DNA of 64,000 nucleotides from Buxus sempervirens (lineage: Eukaryota; Streptophyta; Magnoliopsida; Buxales; Buxaceae), in NCBI GenBank assembly GCA_947561395.2, contig OX387187.1, positions 31,539,829 to 31,603,828 on the forward strand, written 5' to 3'. Under the pieces are notes generated by a model. It ran no database searches, was not told where the DNA came from, and saw nothing but the letters and a program-made list of their open reading frames with translations. Position numbers and translations under genes: made by a program. Shown in pieces: positions 9,969 to 21,094 of the stretch (position 1 is its first letter; the number at the start of each line of letters is the position of its first letter).

Positions 9969-11864
9969 GTCTTGTGCGTGTTGAGATAAGTGTGTTTGTG
10001 TGTAATTGAGATTCTGCGTGTTTGTGTCATGAAAGGAAAATTGAGACAATAAATTTCTTTTCTACTGTGTCTTCTTCTTTGAGCGAGAGCTCAAAACGAA
10101 CCTCTGAACTCCATTACCGACCAAACTGTAAATTCTACCCGAATTGAACGATGCGCCTTAAAAATGTCTGAAGAGCTAATACATCATCAATCCTTACACG
10201 ATTTCTTTCTTGGAAATTTAGACCACATCCGCTTTATTTTTCACTCGAAAATCTTCTGGGCAGCTGATTTCTTTAATTCTCTTACTAGTGCTGCTTCTAC
10301 AGCAGCATGATTTTATCCCATTTTGAAGGTTTTCAGGGAGTATTGTGCAGGAAACGTTCCTCCAGCCAACATAATGAAAAGGATACTCTACAATTCTATC
10401 TACCTTCATAGCTAAAATTGAACAGATCAAATGGTTCATCAACAGGTAGCATATTTATATAAAGATGAGGAACAACCCCACAAGCAAGTCTTTAATGCCA
10501 GGGCAATTTCAAGCAGCAGGATCATGCAGCTAACTAACAAGATTATCAAGTTATCATGTTCTTAATTATTTGAAAATGCAGGATCCGATAGGCAACTGTC
10601 TTTTTTTATTTTATTTTTTTTGTCTGACTAAGCCATTGCATTATATTAGAAAAGCAAAGCACAACTCGGTGCCTCTCCAACGGTTTTACAACTTCATGGT
10701 GGCAACTTATTTGTTGTGAGTTGGGTGTTACTTATTGGGCTGGAAGTGATTCCTGGGGGTAGAAGCGCTTATGACAATACATATTTAGAAAATAAGTCCA
10801 GAAACAGTTGTAGAAATGGGATGCGTCCCAAAATATATATATAAAAGGGCAAACAAACCAGAAAGTTTTCATTTCAGAGAAAACTTATATATTTTAGCCA
10901 AAACTTTATAAAATGGGTACTTTTAGAGGAAACTCATGATCCTATACATCACCATTGAAAGCTGTGGTCTATAACTTCTTTTGAGAATCGAATCGGATCT
11001 GCTTACAATATGAATCAATCTTTTAGCCTAGACTTTATAATCTGCTTATAACTAAGCTTACAATATGAATCAATCTTGATCAGTCTATTTAAGTTGACTA
11101 TAATATTTGGATTTTCACTTGACTGCTTTGTTTCATGAAATGAAATCAATGTTTTCTGCTTCACTTCTTTTGAGATAAACCCTGTTAGGTACCCCTCAGT
11201 ATTGAGAATATCAAATGGAATAAGCAAATACAAATGTGTATAAATTTTTTTGAGATAAACCCTATTAGGCAGATGTGTATAATTTTTAAGGCCTGAAAGC
11301 GCTTACAAATGTATAAGTTTTTTTGAGATAAATTATACACATTTGTTAGGCAGATGTGTATAATTTTTTTGAGATAAACCCTGTTAGGCAGATGTGTATA
11401 ATTTTTTTGAGATAATTTTTTGGGATAAACCCTATCAAATGGGATAAGCAAATACAAATGCGTATAATCAAATGGAATAAGCAAATACAAATGTGTATAA
11501 TTTTTTTGAGAATATCAATGTTTTCTGCTTCACTTCTTTTGAGATAAACCCTGTTAGGCAGATGTCATGGGCAAAGCAATTTAATGTCTACAACAGAGAT
11601 ACATGACGCAGGCATGCCTCTTTCTTTCTGGGATTATTAGTCTCAACAGGGAGATATTTGCCTCATCCATACCTCCTTTTTCGAATCCAGGTTATATGAG
11701 TGCTCGCACATATAATTCCCAGTCAAATGGATAACCAGCTCTGTGAAAGTTGAAATCCTGTGTTTATGCTGACATAAGTAGTGAATTGAAGAGCAGATTC
11801 AAGTGACACAATAAATAACATGATAAAACATGGGTTTTACTGTGACAAAATAAAAGGCAATAGT
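9969..11864. repeat. Downstream duplicated block D, copy A
   Basis: It continues the sHSP-A 3' region after the hAT-like insert and matches 17385-17967 plus 21090-22200, 26390-26672, and 51597-53392. Landmarks are TCTACCCGAATTGAACGATG (10136), ATTATTTGAAAAT, and GCTGACATAAGTAGTGAATT (11768). No gene is recognised in the block outside the sHSP 3' end. The hAT at 11873 inserted at its right side, as comparison with 53340-53390 shows. Confidence 0.75.
11205..11560. repeat. Expanded tandem array within block D copy A
   Basis: Variants of AAATACAAATGTGTATAA and TTTTTTGAGATAAACCCT, plus GTTAGGCAGATGTG, repeat irregularly about six times. The corresponding place in the 51.6-53.4 kb copy (about 52985-53090) has one unit, so the array expanded after duplication. 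Confidence 0.8.
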
Positions 11865-12089
11865 GTGAATTGTAGGAGTGCTTATCGGGCCATACCGGCC
11901 TCCAACACGCCTAAAGCGTGCTTGTTTTGGCACGGCCTGCGGTTCGGGGGCCGTGGCGCGCGGGCGACACGGGCCCGCATGCCAGCTCGCCGAGGGGTGG
12001 CTAGCCCTCTATTCCCTCAAAAAAAAAAGTGGTTTTTAACTACTTTTTTTTACTCTTTTACCCCCCAACAGCAATATAACAATCATATT

Positions 12090-12111
12090 GGGGGGGGGGG
12101 GGGGGGGGGGG
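12090..12111. repeat. Homopolymer of 22 G
   Basis: An uninterrupted G-run on the plus strand within the hAT left arm, able in principle to form a G-quadruplex. Such a run is also a common place for length errors in sequencing. Confidence 0.85.
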
Positions 12112-12175
12112 TATGGTTGTAATTGACTGTGAAAGACCTTTTCTACCCTTCCAACTGCCAAATAACAGTCATATT

Positions 12176-12587
12176 TAGAGCTGGAACCGTGTCGGGTTCG
12201 GGTCGGGTCATATTCGAGTTGGGGTTAATCGGGTTAGGTTCAGGCCGGACTAGATTATGGCGGGTTGGTAAAACCCCAACCCGCTAACCCGTTTATTATT
12301 TTTTCTATTTTATTTTTCAAAAAATATGATTAGAATAGGGTTGGGGGGTTAATTGGGTTGGGTTGTACAGGGTTCGAGTCGGGTTGGGGGTTAATATGGA
12401 CGAGACACTTTTTGCAGCTTTTTTTTAATCGGGTTGCCGGGTCATAATCGGGTTGACCTGATTACTGGCGGGTTGGGGAAACCCCAATCCACACCCAACC
12501 CAATTAATATACGGGTCAACCCAAACCTGTTTAAATCGAATCAGTTCGGGTAGACCCGTCGGGTCGGGTCACATTTTGCTAGCTCTA
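12176..12587. mobile_element. hAT-type MITE nested in the larger hAT
   Basis: The 412 bp element has a perfect 8-bp target-site duplication, GTCATATT (12168-12175 and 12588-12595), and termini TAGAGCTGG on the left and TAGAGCTAG on the right (minus strand). The interior is made of variants of CGGGTCGGGTT and its complement, so the whole element can fold back. There is no coding capacity. It inserted after the 11873-15580 element was in place. Confidence 0.9.
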
Positions 12588-13154
12588 GTCATATTGGAGG
12601 GTTGAGGTGGTAAAAAGCCACTTTTGGTTTTCTATAAATAGGCCTACCCTTTCCCACTCCAAACCACACCTCTTCTACAAGCTTTTACTCTCTTTTACAA
12701 TCTCTCTAGCCTGTCAAGAAATAGTTACTTTGCTTAAATTGTTCAAGCATCAAAAGTGGGAAATTGGACTCTAGAGGTTGAAGGCTTCAACTACAAAATT
12801 CAAGCTTCATTCTAAAGAGGTATTCTTCTATTTAATTTTCCAATTTTAAAATTAGTATAAATATTATATATATAAGTAAGCCTCTCATTCTACCTTTCTT
12901 ATTATTTTAAAGCCTAGTATAGTGAGTGAATATTGTGCAACTAAGTGCATCTCTAGGAAAATTCTGTCAAAAAGGATGAGATAATTGCCTAAGGAAAATG
13001 AATTTTAAGCGGGACCGTTTGTGACCCCTCCACTTACCTGAGAATTTTCCTGGTGCATTTTTGCATACTTATTCCTCACTTTACTATAGGTAGTGTATCA
13101 CAAAAAATTTATTATTATATTATTTATTAAGACATGTTTTTCTGAAATTTAATA

Positions 13155-15213
13155 ATGGACCCCAGGCATCCTATGTTCTTTCACATTGAGGAAAGGGAAT
13201 TTCTTAGACCCTATTCTGACCCAACTTTTTCTGATGATGTGACCCAATCCCCATATGGTGATCCTCTCATCCAAGATCATGAAACTGAGTTGCCTTCCCA
13301 GGAGATGGGATCATCTTCCCTATCACCTAAGAGCACCAAGAGAGGTAGAACCTCCAGTGTCTGGCTAAATTTTACAATTGAAACTATAGGGAGTGAAGAG
13401 AGGACTGTTTGCAACCACTACAAAAAAAAAATTTTAGTTGCAAAGGAAAAAGTGGTACAGGCCACTTGCAACGGCATTTGCAGAAATGCCTTCTAAAACA
13501 AGGCCAAATAGACCCTAGGCAAACCCAAATTTCCAGCAATAGTGTTAATTTTGGTAATTTTGTTTTTAATCAAGAAGAAACTAGGCTTAAAATAGTAAAG
13601 TGGTCAATACAAGAAGAATTACCCTTTAGATTAATAAAATCTAAAAAATTTAATTGTCTAATAATCAAATATCTAACACCAGGATTTAAATCCTTCTCAC
13701 GCCACACTTTAAGAAAGGATGCGATAACATTATACGAAAAAGTGAAAACTGGATTAATAAAAACTTTTTTAAACAATAACTTTAAAGTAGCTTTAACCTC
13801 AAATATCTGGACAAGTAGACAACAAATAAATTATTTAGCTATAACTGCACATTATGTAGATGAGAATTGGAGTATGGAAAAAAGAATACCAACTTTTCAA
13901 TCACTAGATTCTGGACCAGTTATAGCAAATACTATAGCACAAAATATAAGAAAATATAAAATACAAAATAAAATAATGACTCTAGCACTTGATAATGCAA
14001 GTGATAATAATGTTGCAATAAATATATTAAAACAACACTTAAACTTAAATATAGATGAATGTTTATTTCATGTTAGGTGTGCTTGTCACATCCTAAATTT
14101 AGTTGTGCATGATGGCTTAAAAATTGTCCAATATCATTTAACAAATATTAGAGATGCAGTAAGATATTTAAAACAATCTAGCACAACTGCTAGAGAATTT
14201 AAAAATTATTGTACAAGTTTAGGAAAGCAACCTAAAAAAATTACCTTAGATGTTGAACATAAGTGGAACTTAACATATTTAATGCTAGAAGTTGCACTAT
14301 AATTAAAACAAGAACTTACACTATTTTATAAAACAAAAGTGCCTCAAAGTGAACTAATAGAACTTGATTGGCAAATAGCAGAAATTTTAAGAGATTTTTT
14401 ATAAGTTTTTTATGATGTAACAAGATATTTATCAGCGGTTTATTACCCAACATCCCGACTATTTTAAATTGTTTATATCAAATAAGTATTTGCTTTAAAC
14501 AATATAACGACATGCCCGTTGCTAAGGATATTTGTCCTGCAATGGAAGCTGAAATTTTAAAATATTAGCAAGATATGCCTAATTTATATTGTTTAGCTAG
14601 TACGATGGACCCTAGGATTAAATTAGGAGTGGAAGACTTAATAGATGGAATATATGAAAATATGAATTCTTCTTTTCAAATAGATATACGTAAAATAAGA
14701 ACCCTATTAAAAAGACATTTTTTTGAATATGATACTAGCTGTAGCAGACAAGGTCATACTCAGACCCAAGAAGCACTACCAGATAATTCCCTTTGGAATT
14801 TTTTAAGTGGGAGAAGAAGGGGAAAACTACCAGCATCTAGTAGTGGGGGATCATCTGAGTTAAGGATTTATTTAGAAAGCCCCCCAATACTGTTACATAC
14901 TATGGAAGAGCATAGTTCTTTTAACATTTTGACATGATGGAAGCAAAATCAAGTTAGTTATCATGTGCTTGCCGCCATGGCACGTGATCTACTAATGGTT
15001 CCGGTGTCCACAGTTGTATCGGAATTAGCTTTTAGCGGAGGTGGATGAATAGTGGACGACTACAAGAGCAGATTAACGCCGGAGATGGTGCAAGTATGTG
15101 TTTGTCTTACAGATTGGTTAAAGGCAGAACTAAGAGATCAGGAAAATGCGGATGATCAACTTGCTGGAGACTTCGATTATTTGAATCTTGATGAATTTAG
15201 TCATCCATATTAG
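13155..15213 (+). pseudogene. hAT transposase pseudogene (BED finger, hAT core, C-terminal dimerisation region)
   Basis: The transposase would excise and reinsert the surrounding element. Frame 1 (13155-13496) covers an N-terminal region and the start of a BED zinc finger (VWLNFT, then CNHYKKK where a cysteine is replaced by Y). A frameshift in the A-run near 13421-13430 moves the finger's end (GTGHLQRHLQKC) into a second frame (13409-14302). That frame holds hAT core sequence: WTSRQQINYLAITAHYVD, LALDNASDNN and CACHILNLVVHDGL. After the stop at 14300 several further stops follow. The MDPRIKLG motif appears at 14602-14625, and the C-terminal dimerisation region (YHVLAAMARDLLMVPVSTV through LTPEMVQ) lies at 14938-15213 with an in-frame TGA. 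The gene cannot make a full protein. Confidence 0.9.
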
Positions 15214-15588
15214 TCTAAGTTTTATTATATTTTTTGTAATCAAAGTTTAGGAACTTTACTTTCTTTCTTTTTTTCTTTTAAACTACAAATGAAAGATAGA
15301 TGAGTGGGTGTTAACCTAGTTAGGATGTGCTCATACTACAGTGATGCAGTATTATTTGTGCAAGCGATTATGTATTTATTTGCAAAGTTGTACTTATACT
15401 TGCAATAATTAATTTATTTATATTTTTGAGCAAAATCTATCCCATTATGTGTGAGACAATTTTGTGAATTTTTTTCCTACTTTTCTTGACTTTTTATAAT
15501 TTTTTTTTTTAAAAAAAGGGGCCTGGCCAAGCGGTGGCCCAACGACTCGCCATGCCGGGCCAACCTGTTAAGCACCCCTAGTGAATTG

Positions 15589-16249
15589 TGTCTTTCCTTT
15601 GTCTGGAATTGAGAGAGAGAGAGGGCTGGCGTTGGATAAGCAGGTTCACTTGTTTACACCATGTTGATGCACCAATGATACAGGGGATCCCTTTAAACAC
15701 ATCATTTCCAAAAGACTCGATTTAGAAAGGGAAAAAGGGGAAATGGAAAGTCGTTATATAGAAGAGTCAACTAAGATGAAGACACTTTGCTTTTAAAGCA
15801 TTGCTGACCATATATTTCCAACCATTGTAATAGTTTCTAAACACAAATAATCAAGACTTTGCATCATATTCATATATAATTTAAAAGAGAAAAAGACAGT
15901 TAAGCATTAGCTTATATTCACAAATCTATTAGTATACGTAGAGTTAACATGAAAATTTTTAAAGGAAAACAAAATTTAGACTATGTGACAAGAGATAGGT
16001 AACATGGTGATAAGGCAATTGAGACGAACTGCACCATATCGTTTTATTCTTGCAAGATAACTCTCATAATGTTCATGTATGCTTCTATAGCATTAACATC
16101 CCACATCATTTCTCAGAGAGTTCACCTATGAGAAGCAAGTTTGAAAGAAAAACGCAACAAAGACAAATTTAAAAGGATCATTGCACAAGCAGGTTCGCTG
16201 GGTTATATATCAGATTACACCTCATTCTGACAATTTAAAAAGTGTTAGA
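15589..16249. other. Non-coding stretch after the hAT
   Basis: It contains a short (GA)n run near 15611-15624 and otherwise nothing I recognise. Confidence 0.4.
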
Positions 16250-16715
16250 AATAAACAATGCATAAAATTTGATTGAAAGGATCCTTGGCATCAAAATAAA
16301 CCAGAAATTGTAACTATAAAGAAGGCAATCCAAAAGCCCTAATCCCTCGTTATTCAAAGCAGAAGATGAATAGAACTTTACCTGTGGACAACGACGGCAA
16401 AGAGGGTGTGATGCCGTGGATGACGGCGACGAGGGCATGGCGTCGTTGGTGACGGCGACAGTGACGATAGCAAACAGGGGAGTCTACTTCTCGTTTCCAC
16501 TGGTCCGTCGAGTTGGGCGAAAATGGGAGATGGGATTTTGGGGAAGGAGGGGGAAATCACATGCTTCCTCTCCTTCCCCATCTTTTAAAGAGGGGCAATT
16601 TTGCCATTTGTAAAAGCCCAACAGTTCATTGACCCTACAAACAATTAATCTTAAAAAGTGGCATATTGTTGTAAATTCGGATCTTAGTGGCATATTTTTA
16701 TAAATATTCTTGAAA
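16250..16715 (-). repeat. Dispersed repeat R, minus-oriented copy
   Basis: Read on the minus strand, 16715 to about 16530 matches 47030-47210 on the plus strand. Shared marks are GAATATTTATAAAAA, GGGCTTTTACAAATGGCAAA and CCCCAAAATCCCATCTCCC. The minus-strand frame resembles a leader followed by short Ser/Pro-rich sequence without a domain. Both copies sit next to sHSP-array sequence but in opposite orientations, which points to a mobile sequence. No terminal repeats were found. Confidence 0.6.
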
Positions 16716-16835
16716 AGTAAACATTTTCCATAATTTTTCTAAAATAAATTTTGAAAGTGGAAAAATAAAAATAATTATGAATAGGTTGTATATCGAAGCA
16801 GCTGGAATATCCGGTCTCGGGACGCTTCCGTCGAT

Positions 16836-16910
16836 TTCTGGAAACATCTCGCCATCACCAGCTTGATCTGCAATAATTTCGAGATTGCCCATCCCTTCTC
16901 TCTCTATAAA
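16836..16910 (+). promoter_or_regulatory. Degenerate heat-shock promoter of sHSP-B
   Basis: The element corresponding to the HSE of copies A and C reads TTCtgGAAacATC at 16836-16848, so the third unit has lost its T. A TATA box (TATAAA, 16905-16910) is retained. Two good units remain, so heat induction may be weakened rather than abolished. Confidence 0.65.
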
Positions 16911-17074
16911 TGGAGAAGTTCCTCAGCGACAAACCATCATAGCATCATCGTCCTCCATCGATCGTTCAGCATTCGAAAAGCTTTCTGCAAATCAATTTCT
17001 TCATCTGAGAGAGATTTCGATCTCTTTACCCGCTTCTTATCTTTTTCAGTAGTTTGATTGAGAGAGTAACAAAA

Positions 17075-17413
17075 ATGTCGCTCGTTCCAAGCATTCTCAG
17101 GGCCCGACAAAGCAACATCTACGATCCCTTCTCCTTGGACATCTGGGATCCATTCCACGACTTTCCATTCAGCACTTCTCTGTCTTTTCCACGCTCTGAA
17201 CTTTCAAACGAGACAGCCGCAATCGCGAACACCATGATCAATTGGAAGGAGACCCCGGAAGCCCACGTATTCAAGGCGGACCTTCCAGGGCTGAAGAAGG
17301 AAGAAGTGAAGGTGGAAGTTGAGGAGGGCAGAGTGCTTCAGGTAAGCGGAGAGAGGACTAGGGAGAAGGAGGATAAGTGTGTTTGTGTCATGGATGGAAA
17401 ATTGAGACAATAA
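17075..17413 (+). pseudogene. Truncated class I sHSP, copy B
   Basis: The first 101 codons align with sHSP-A and -C ([12 protein letters not shown]... to EKEDK), with several substitutions such as R11A, R13Q and D56N relative to copy A. Immediately after EKEDK the sequence switches to DNA matching the 3'UTR of the other copies (TGTGTTTGTGTCATGGATGG), adding 11 unrelated codons and a stop for a 112-codon frame. The second half of the alpha-crystallin domain, including the [11 protein letters not shown] region and the IEI tail, is deleted. A chaperone without these beta-strands should not fold or oligomerise. The 5'UTR and promoter persist, so transcription is possible. Confidence 0.9.
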
Positions 17414-17545
17414 ATTTCTTTTCTTCCGCGTCTTCTTCTTTGAGCGAGAGCACAAAAACAAACCTCTGAACTCCATTACCGACCAAACAGTAAATTCTAC
17501 CCGAATTGAACGATGCGCCTTAAAAATGTCTGAAGAGCTAATACA

Positions 17546-17898
17546 GTAACGCCCCAGACCCATACCCAGCAAGATATTGTCCGCTCTAAGCCCACGGGTC
17601 CTCACGGATTTGTTCTCAAGGATAACACGAGAAAACTTCTCAAGGGTCACCCATCCTAGCAGTGCTCCCACCCGAGCACGCTTAACTTTAGGGTTCCCAA
17701 GGGATTTAGTCTTGTGTTGCTCCTTAAAAGGCCTCTTGCTTAGTAAGGGATCACAAGACTACCTAAAGCATCCCCGAGCGTTGTGGGATCCCAACCATAT
17801 GCACATCCTCGCCTGGTAGCTCGCCACTGTGGTAGCTCGCCCAGGTCTCTCACCCCGCCCACATCACAGCCGCCCACTCAGACAGCCAGGATGTCACA
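17546..17898 (-). mobile_element. Cassandra-type TRIM solo LTR with 5S rRNA sequence
   Basis: The insert splits block D: other copies read straight across the junction GCTAATAC|ATCATCAATCC. On the minus strand it begins TGTGACATCC and ends GGGGCGTTACT. Bases about 17618-17700 read, on the minus strand, as the 3' two-thirds of plant 5S rRNA: TTAAGCGTGCTCGGG, then CTAGGATGGGTGACCC and a degenerate CTCGTGTT. A 5S-derived stretch within a roughly 350-bp LTR is the defining feature of Cassandra, a non-coding retrotransposon. Only one LTR is present, with no internal domain, so it is a solo LTR. I could not find a clean 5-bp target-site duplication, and the expected terminal TGTA on the plus strand reads AGTA. 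Confidence 0.85.
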
Positions 17899-17967
17899 TC
17901 ATCAATCCTTACACGATTTCTTACTAGAAATTTTAGACCACATCCGCTTTATTTTTCACTTGATAAT

Positions 17968-20900
17968 TGTGCGCGCTTGATTTCGGTCGTACGACGAGGC
18001 GCATGCAAAATGATGCATGCCTCGGAATTGTTTGGAGTTGCCACTGCCTGATGGGGTGTAGGCAGACACCTGGGTGCCTATTCTTTGTCTATTAAGGCTT
18101 GGTCTACAGCTTGAGATTCTAAGCAAGTTCTCGGTTGCGGTCTGGGGAAGTCCGTAGACACCCCAGTCCACCCCGTCAAATGACGGGTCCCATAGGTTCT
18201 TGGTTTGAGTCAACTTTGGTCTCTCACTCACCTGATTTCTAATCCAGCATTCAATTCGGTTAAGTCTGGTGGGACCGCCAAAGCGGTGTAGGTCCCTTTA
18301 CTTGATTTTATCTTTTTAGTTAAAGATGAGATGAGTCTGATTGGGCGGGCCCCGTTGGAAGGCCCGCGGATTCCTTGGTGGGCTTGGTTGAGCCCACGTG
18401 TCCCCTGATGGGCCTCGATCTAGCCTGAGAGGCCCTTTGGGCTTGGTTCAAATGAATTAATTTTATTTGGATTTCAAGTTTGATTATTTAAGTGGATTTC
18501 CATGCCTAAGTGAGCCGGGATTGCTTTATGGGCCCTTGAGTGGGCCACACAGTTGGTTGCCAAGTAGTTTTGATTATCTTTCTTAATCCGTGCCAAAGTG
18601 GGCCAGGATTTGGGCTTGGGCTTGAAAGCCCAAGTCTTCATGAGTTAGGGTTTGGAAATCCTAAAATTGGTTCAATTTAATGGGCTTTAGCGGGTCCGAT
18701 CGGCCCTACCCGCAGTCTCGGCCAAACCAAACCTAGATCTAAACATGCATGTTGCCTCAGTTGGGCTTTGATGGGTCTCAAAGGGTCTGGCCCACTCAAC
18801 TCTCTTAATCATCTTATTTAAGCACAATAGGTTTGTCGGGCTTAGTGGGCCCCATAGGAAGGCCACCGGGAAGCAATTCGGACTGGGTCGGTCCATGGCC
18901 CATCTTGGGTTTCCGGGTGACCTGGAAACCCTTCTGGTTCATCCAGATTGATCAAACGAACCAAAAAATTAGCACAATATCACAAAATTAGCAAAAATGC
19001 AGTCTGGCAGTGTAGCCGGCCTAAGATGCCGGTTACACACAAGGCTCTGTGTATCCGGCATCTTTAGCCGGCTACGAATAAGGCTCTATTGATCCGACCT
19101 GAGTTGCCGGATTAACATACAAAAGCCTTTTTCTCGGATTTTTGCTATGGGATTGGGTTTCTAAGCCTCCCAGGGTGTTTCAGCGATTGTGTGGGCTCCT
19201 GTGTGAGCCCACGTTGGTTCAAAGACTGAGGAGATGCCCCAATTTGGCCACTTTTGGGAACTTTCCAAACCGAGCTATGGGAGGAGGGTAGGGGCTTCCT
19301 TTCTTTTATCTCTTGGAGGAAATCCAATAAAGGAACAGAGGTCATGTACCTCCATTCCGGGTGTTTACAGACCTATGGAGCAACAACCAAGTATGGACAA
19401 TAACAAGAAAACCACCAAGATGCATTGGAATCCTAAACAAGATACTTAAAACAGTAAAATCATGCTTATCACCTACCATGCATACCCACAAAGATTTGCT
19501 CACATACATGCTCTGAACACACAGTCATGAGGGTAAAACAACATGCACACCTAAGGCTATCATCATACACAAACAAGTAAAAGAAGGAGAAGCAGAACAT
19601 AAGACACGTTACTCACCACACCCCTACGAATTCCAACCACACATCTAGCTAGAAAGAGTGTCTAAAGAAGGGAATAAGAGGGGTTACATATGGGGTACAT
19701 TGGACAAAGAGGGAGAGGAATAGGCTCCTCTTTTAAGGGGATAAATCAGTAGCCCAAAAGAGGGATCCAAAGAACCATTAAGAGCATCTATGTATTACCT
19801 TCTTCCTCCCTTGAAGCCGGTCACATTGTCTTATTCACAACGGGGAAGAGAAAGTAGAGAAAAAGGGGGAGGACATGCTTGGAATGGTAAGAGGCACATG
19901 GCTAAAAACACATGCTCATATGGAGCTCATTTTTATATATCATGAACAAAATAACCTAGGGAACATTACCTTGGGGTTTAAAACCCTTTGTGGTGAGTGT
20001 TGAACCCACTTGAAGCAAAACAAGAGCTGGAACCTCCTTTTTCTTGCACCAACAGTAGCTCACCTCCTCCTTGTTTGGGGAAAAATGGAGGAGAAGAAGA
20101 AAAGGGAGAGAGGGAGAGTCTTAAGATGTTGCTTGGGGGGTTATGGAGCCAAAGGAGGGTAGGAAGAGGGGTTTTCGGATTGGGCACAAAGGGGGAAGAA
20201 AGGGGGAAAACAGCAAAAGAAATCCAACCCCAGAAATGGGGCTGCTGTTGCCTTTTTATAGAAACATTTTTGTATCTGGCATTTAATGTCGGATACACTA
20301 TACTTCCTTTGTATTCGGCATATTATGTCGGATACACTACACTCCCTTTGTATCCGGCATATTATATCGGATACAAGACATAATAATTTCGAAAATTAAA
20401 TGCCGCCGCGAATTTGTCGGGGAATCGGCGAGAATCTCGCCGAGCAAATCTTTGTATCCGACATTTGATGTCGGATATGAAGAGGAGCAAGTGTATCCGG
20501 CATATTTGGTCGGATACAAATCGAAAAATTACAAATTTGCCCCTCGACTTGACCGATTTGACACTTTTGGATATCTACGGATTGCCCCCTGCGAAATTTT
20601 GCTTTAAACCCTGGGATATTTTGCATGTTTGGATATTTACGGATTGCCCCTCGAGATATTTTCTTGCGCCACTCGCCACATGTGCGGCTTTTTGCCACGT
20701 GTGCAGTTTCCGGTTTTTCTGCTTGGAAACTTTGACATCTCATATCTCCTTCATCCGGACTCCGATTTAAGCAAACTCAGTTGCGTTGGACTCGTATCGG
20801 AGCCCTTTATCCAATGATATAGGGCTAAGCACCTGGATCTGGGTTTAGCAGAAAGTCAACTTTCAGCTCCCCCTTAAGTTTGACCGCCCGCAGAACCTTC

Positions 20901-21089
20901 ATCCGGACTCTGATTCCTGCAAACTCAGTTGCGTTGGAACGGTGTCGGGATTCTCTATCCAATGAGATAAAGCAAAGTGGTCAACTATCACCTGATCAAA
21001 AAGTCAATTTTTTGTCCCCTCAGGGTTTGACTTTCTGCCAGGGTTTTCATTTTCAGCACTTCCAGGGGTGCAAAAATAAGGTGCTTACA
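17968..21089. mobile_element. Large solo LTR (3.1 kb), TG...CA ends
   Basis: The element starts TGTGCGCGC and ends GGTGCTTACA, and is flanked by the 5-bp duplication ATAAT (17963-17967 and 21090-21094). Block D continues on both sides, so the empty site can be reconstructed from the other copies. The ends are not repeated inside, and no gag-pol sequence is present. It is therefore best read as one very long LTR left after recombination between two LTRs. Long LTRs of this kind occur in plant Ty3/gypsy lineages, but I cannot assign the lineage without polymerase sequence. It carries an array of small hairpins at 20270-20520. Confidence 0.85.
20270..20520. repeat. Array of five short inverted repeats in the solo LTR
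   Basis: Five units of the form GTATCCGgca...tgtCGGATAC occur near 20271, 20309, 20347, 20450 and 20492. Each is an imperfect palindrome with a stem of about 8-10 bp. Looser relatives occur at 19010-19110 (GTAGCCGGC and GCCGGCTAC). Confidence 0.75.
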
Positions 21090-21094
21090 ATAAT

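Larger units (their letters stand above)
11873..15580 (+). mobile_element. Decayed autonomous hAT transposon (3.7 kb)
   Basis: An 8-bp target-site duplication, GTGAATTG, lies at 11865-11872 and 15581-15588. Imperfect terminal inverted repeats read TAGGAGTGCTTATC (left) and TAGGGGTGCTTAACAGG (right, minus strand). Both subterminal regions are GGCC-rich. The internal transposase (13155-15213) is disrupted. A TATA-like TCTATAAATAG near 12632 and a C/T-rich leader precede the coding part. The left noncoding part contains a nested hAT MITE and a run of 22 G. Confidence 0.95.

Noticed and set aside
17618..17700. 5S rRNA gene
   Set aside because: Only part of the 5S sequence, diverged, embedded in a Cassandra-type LTR.
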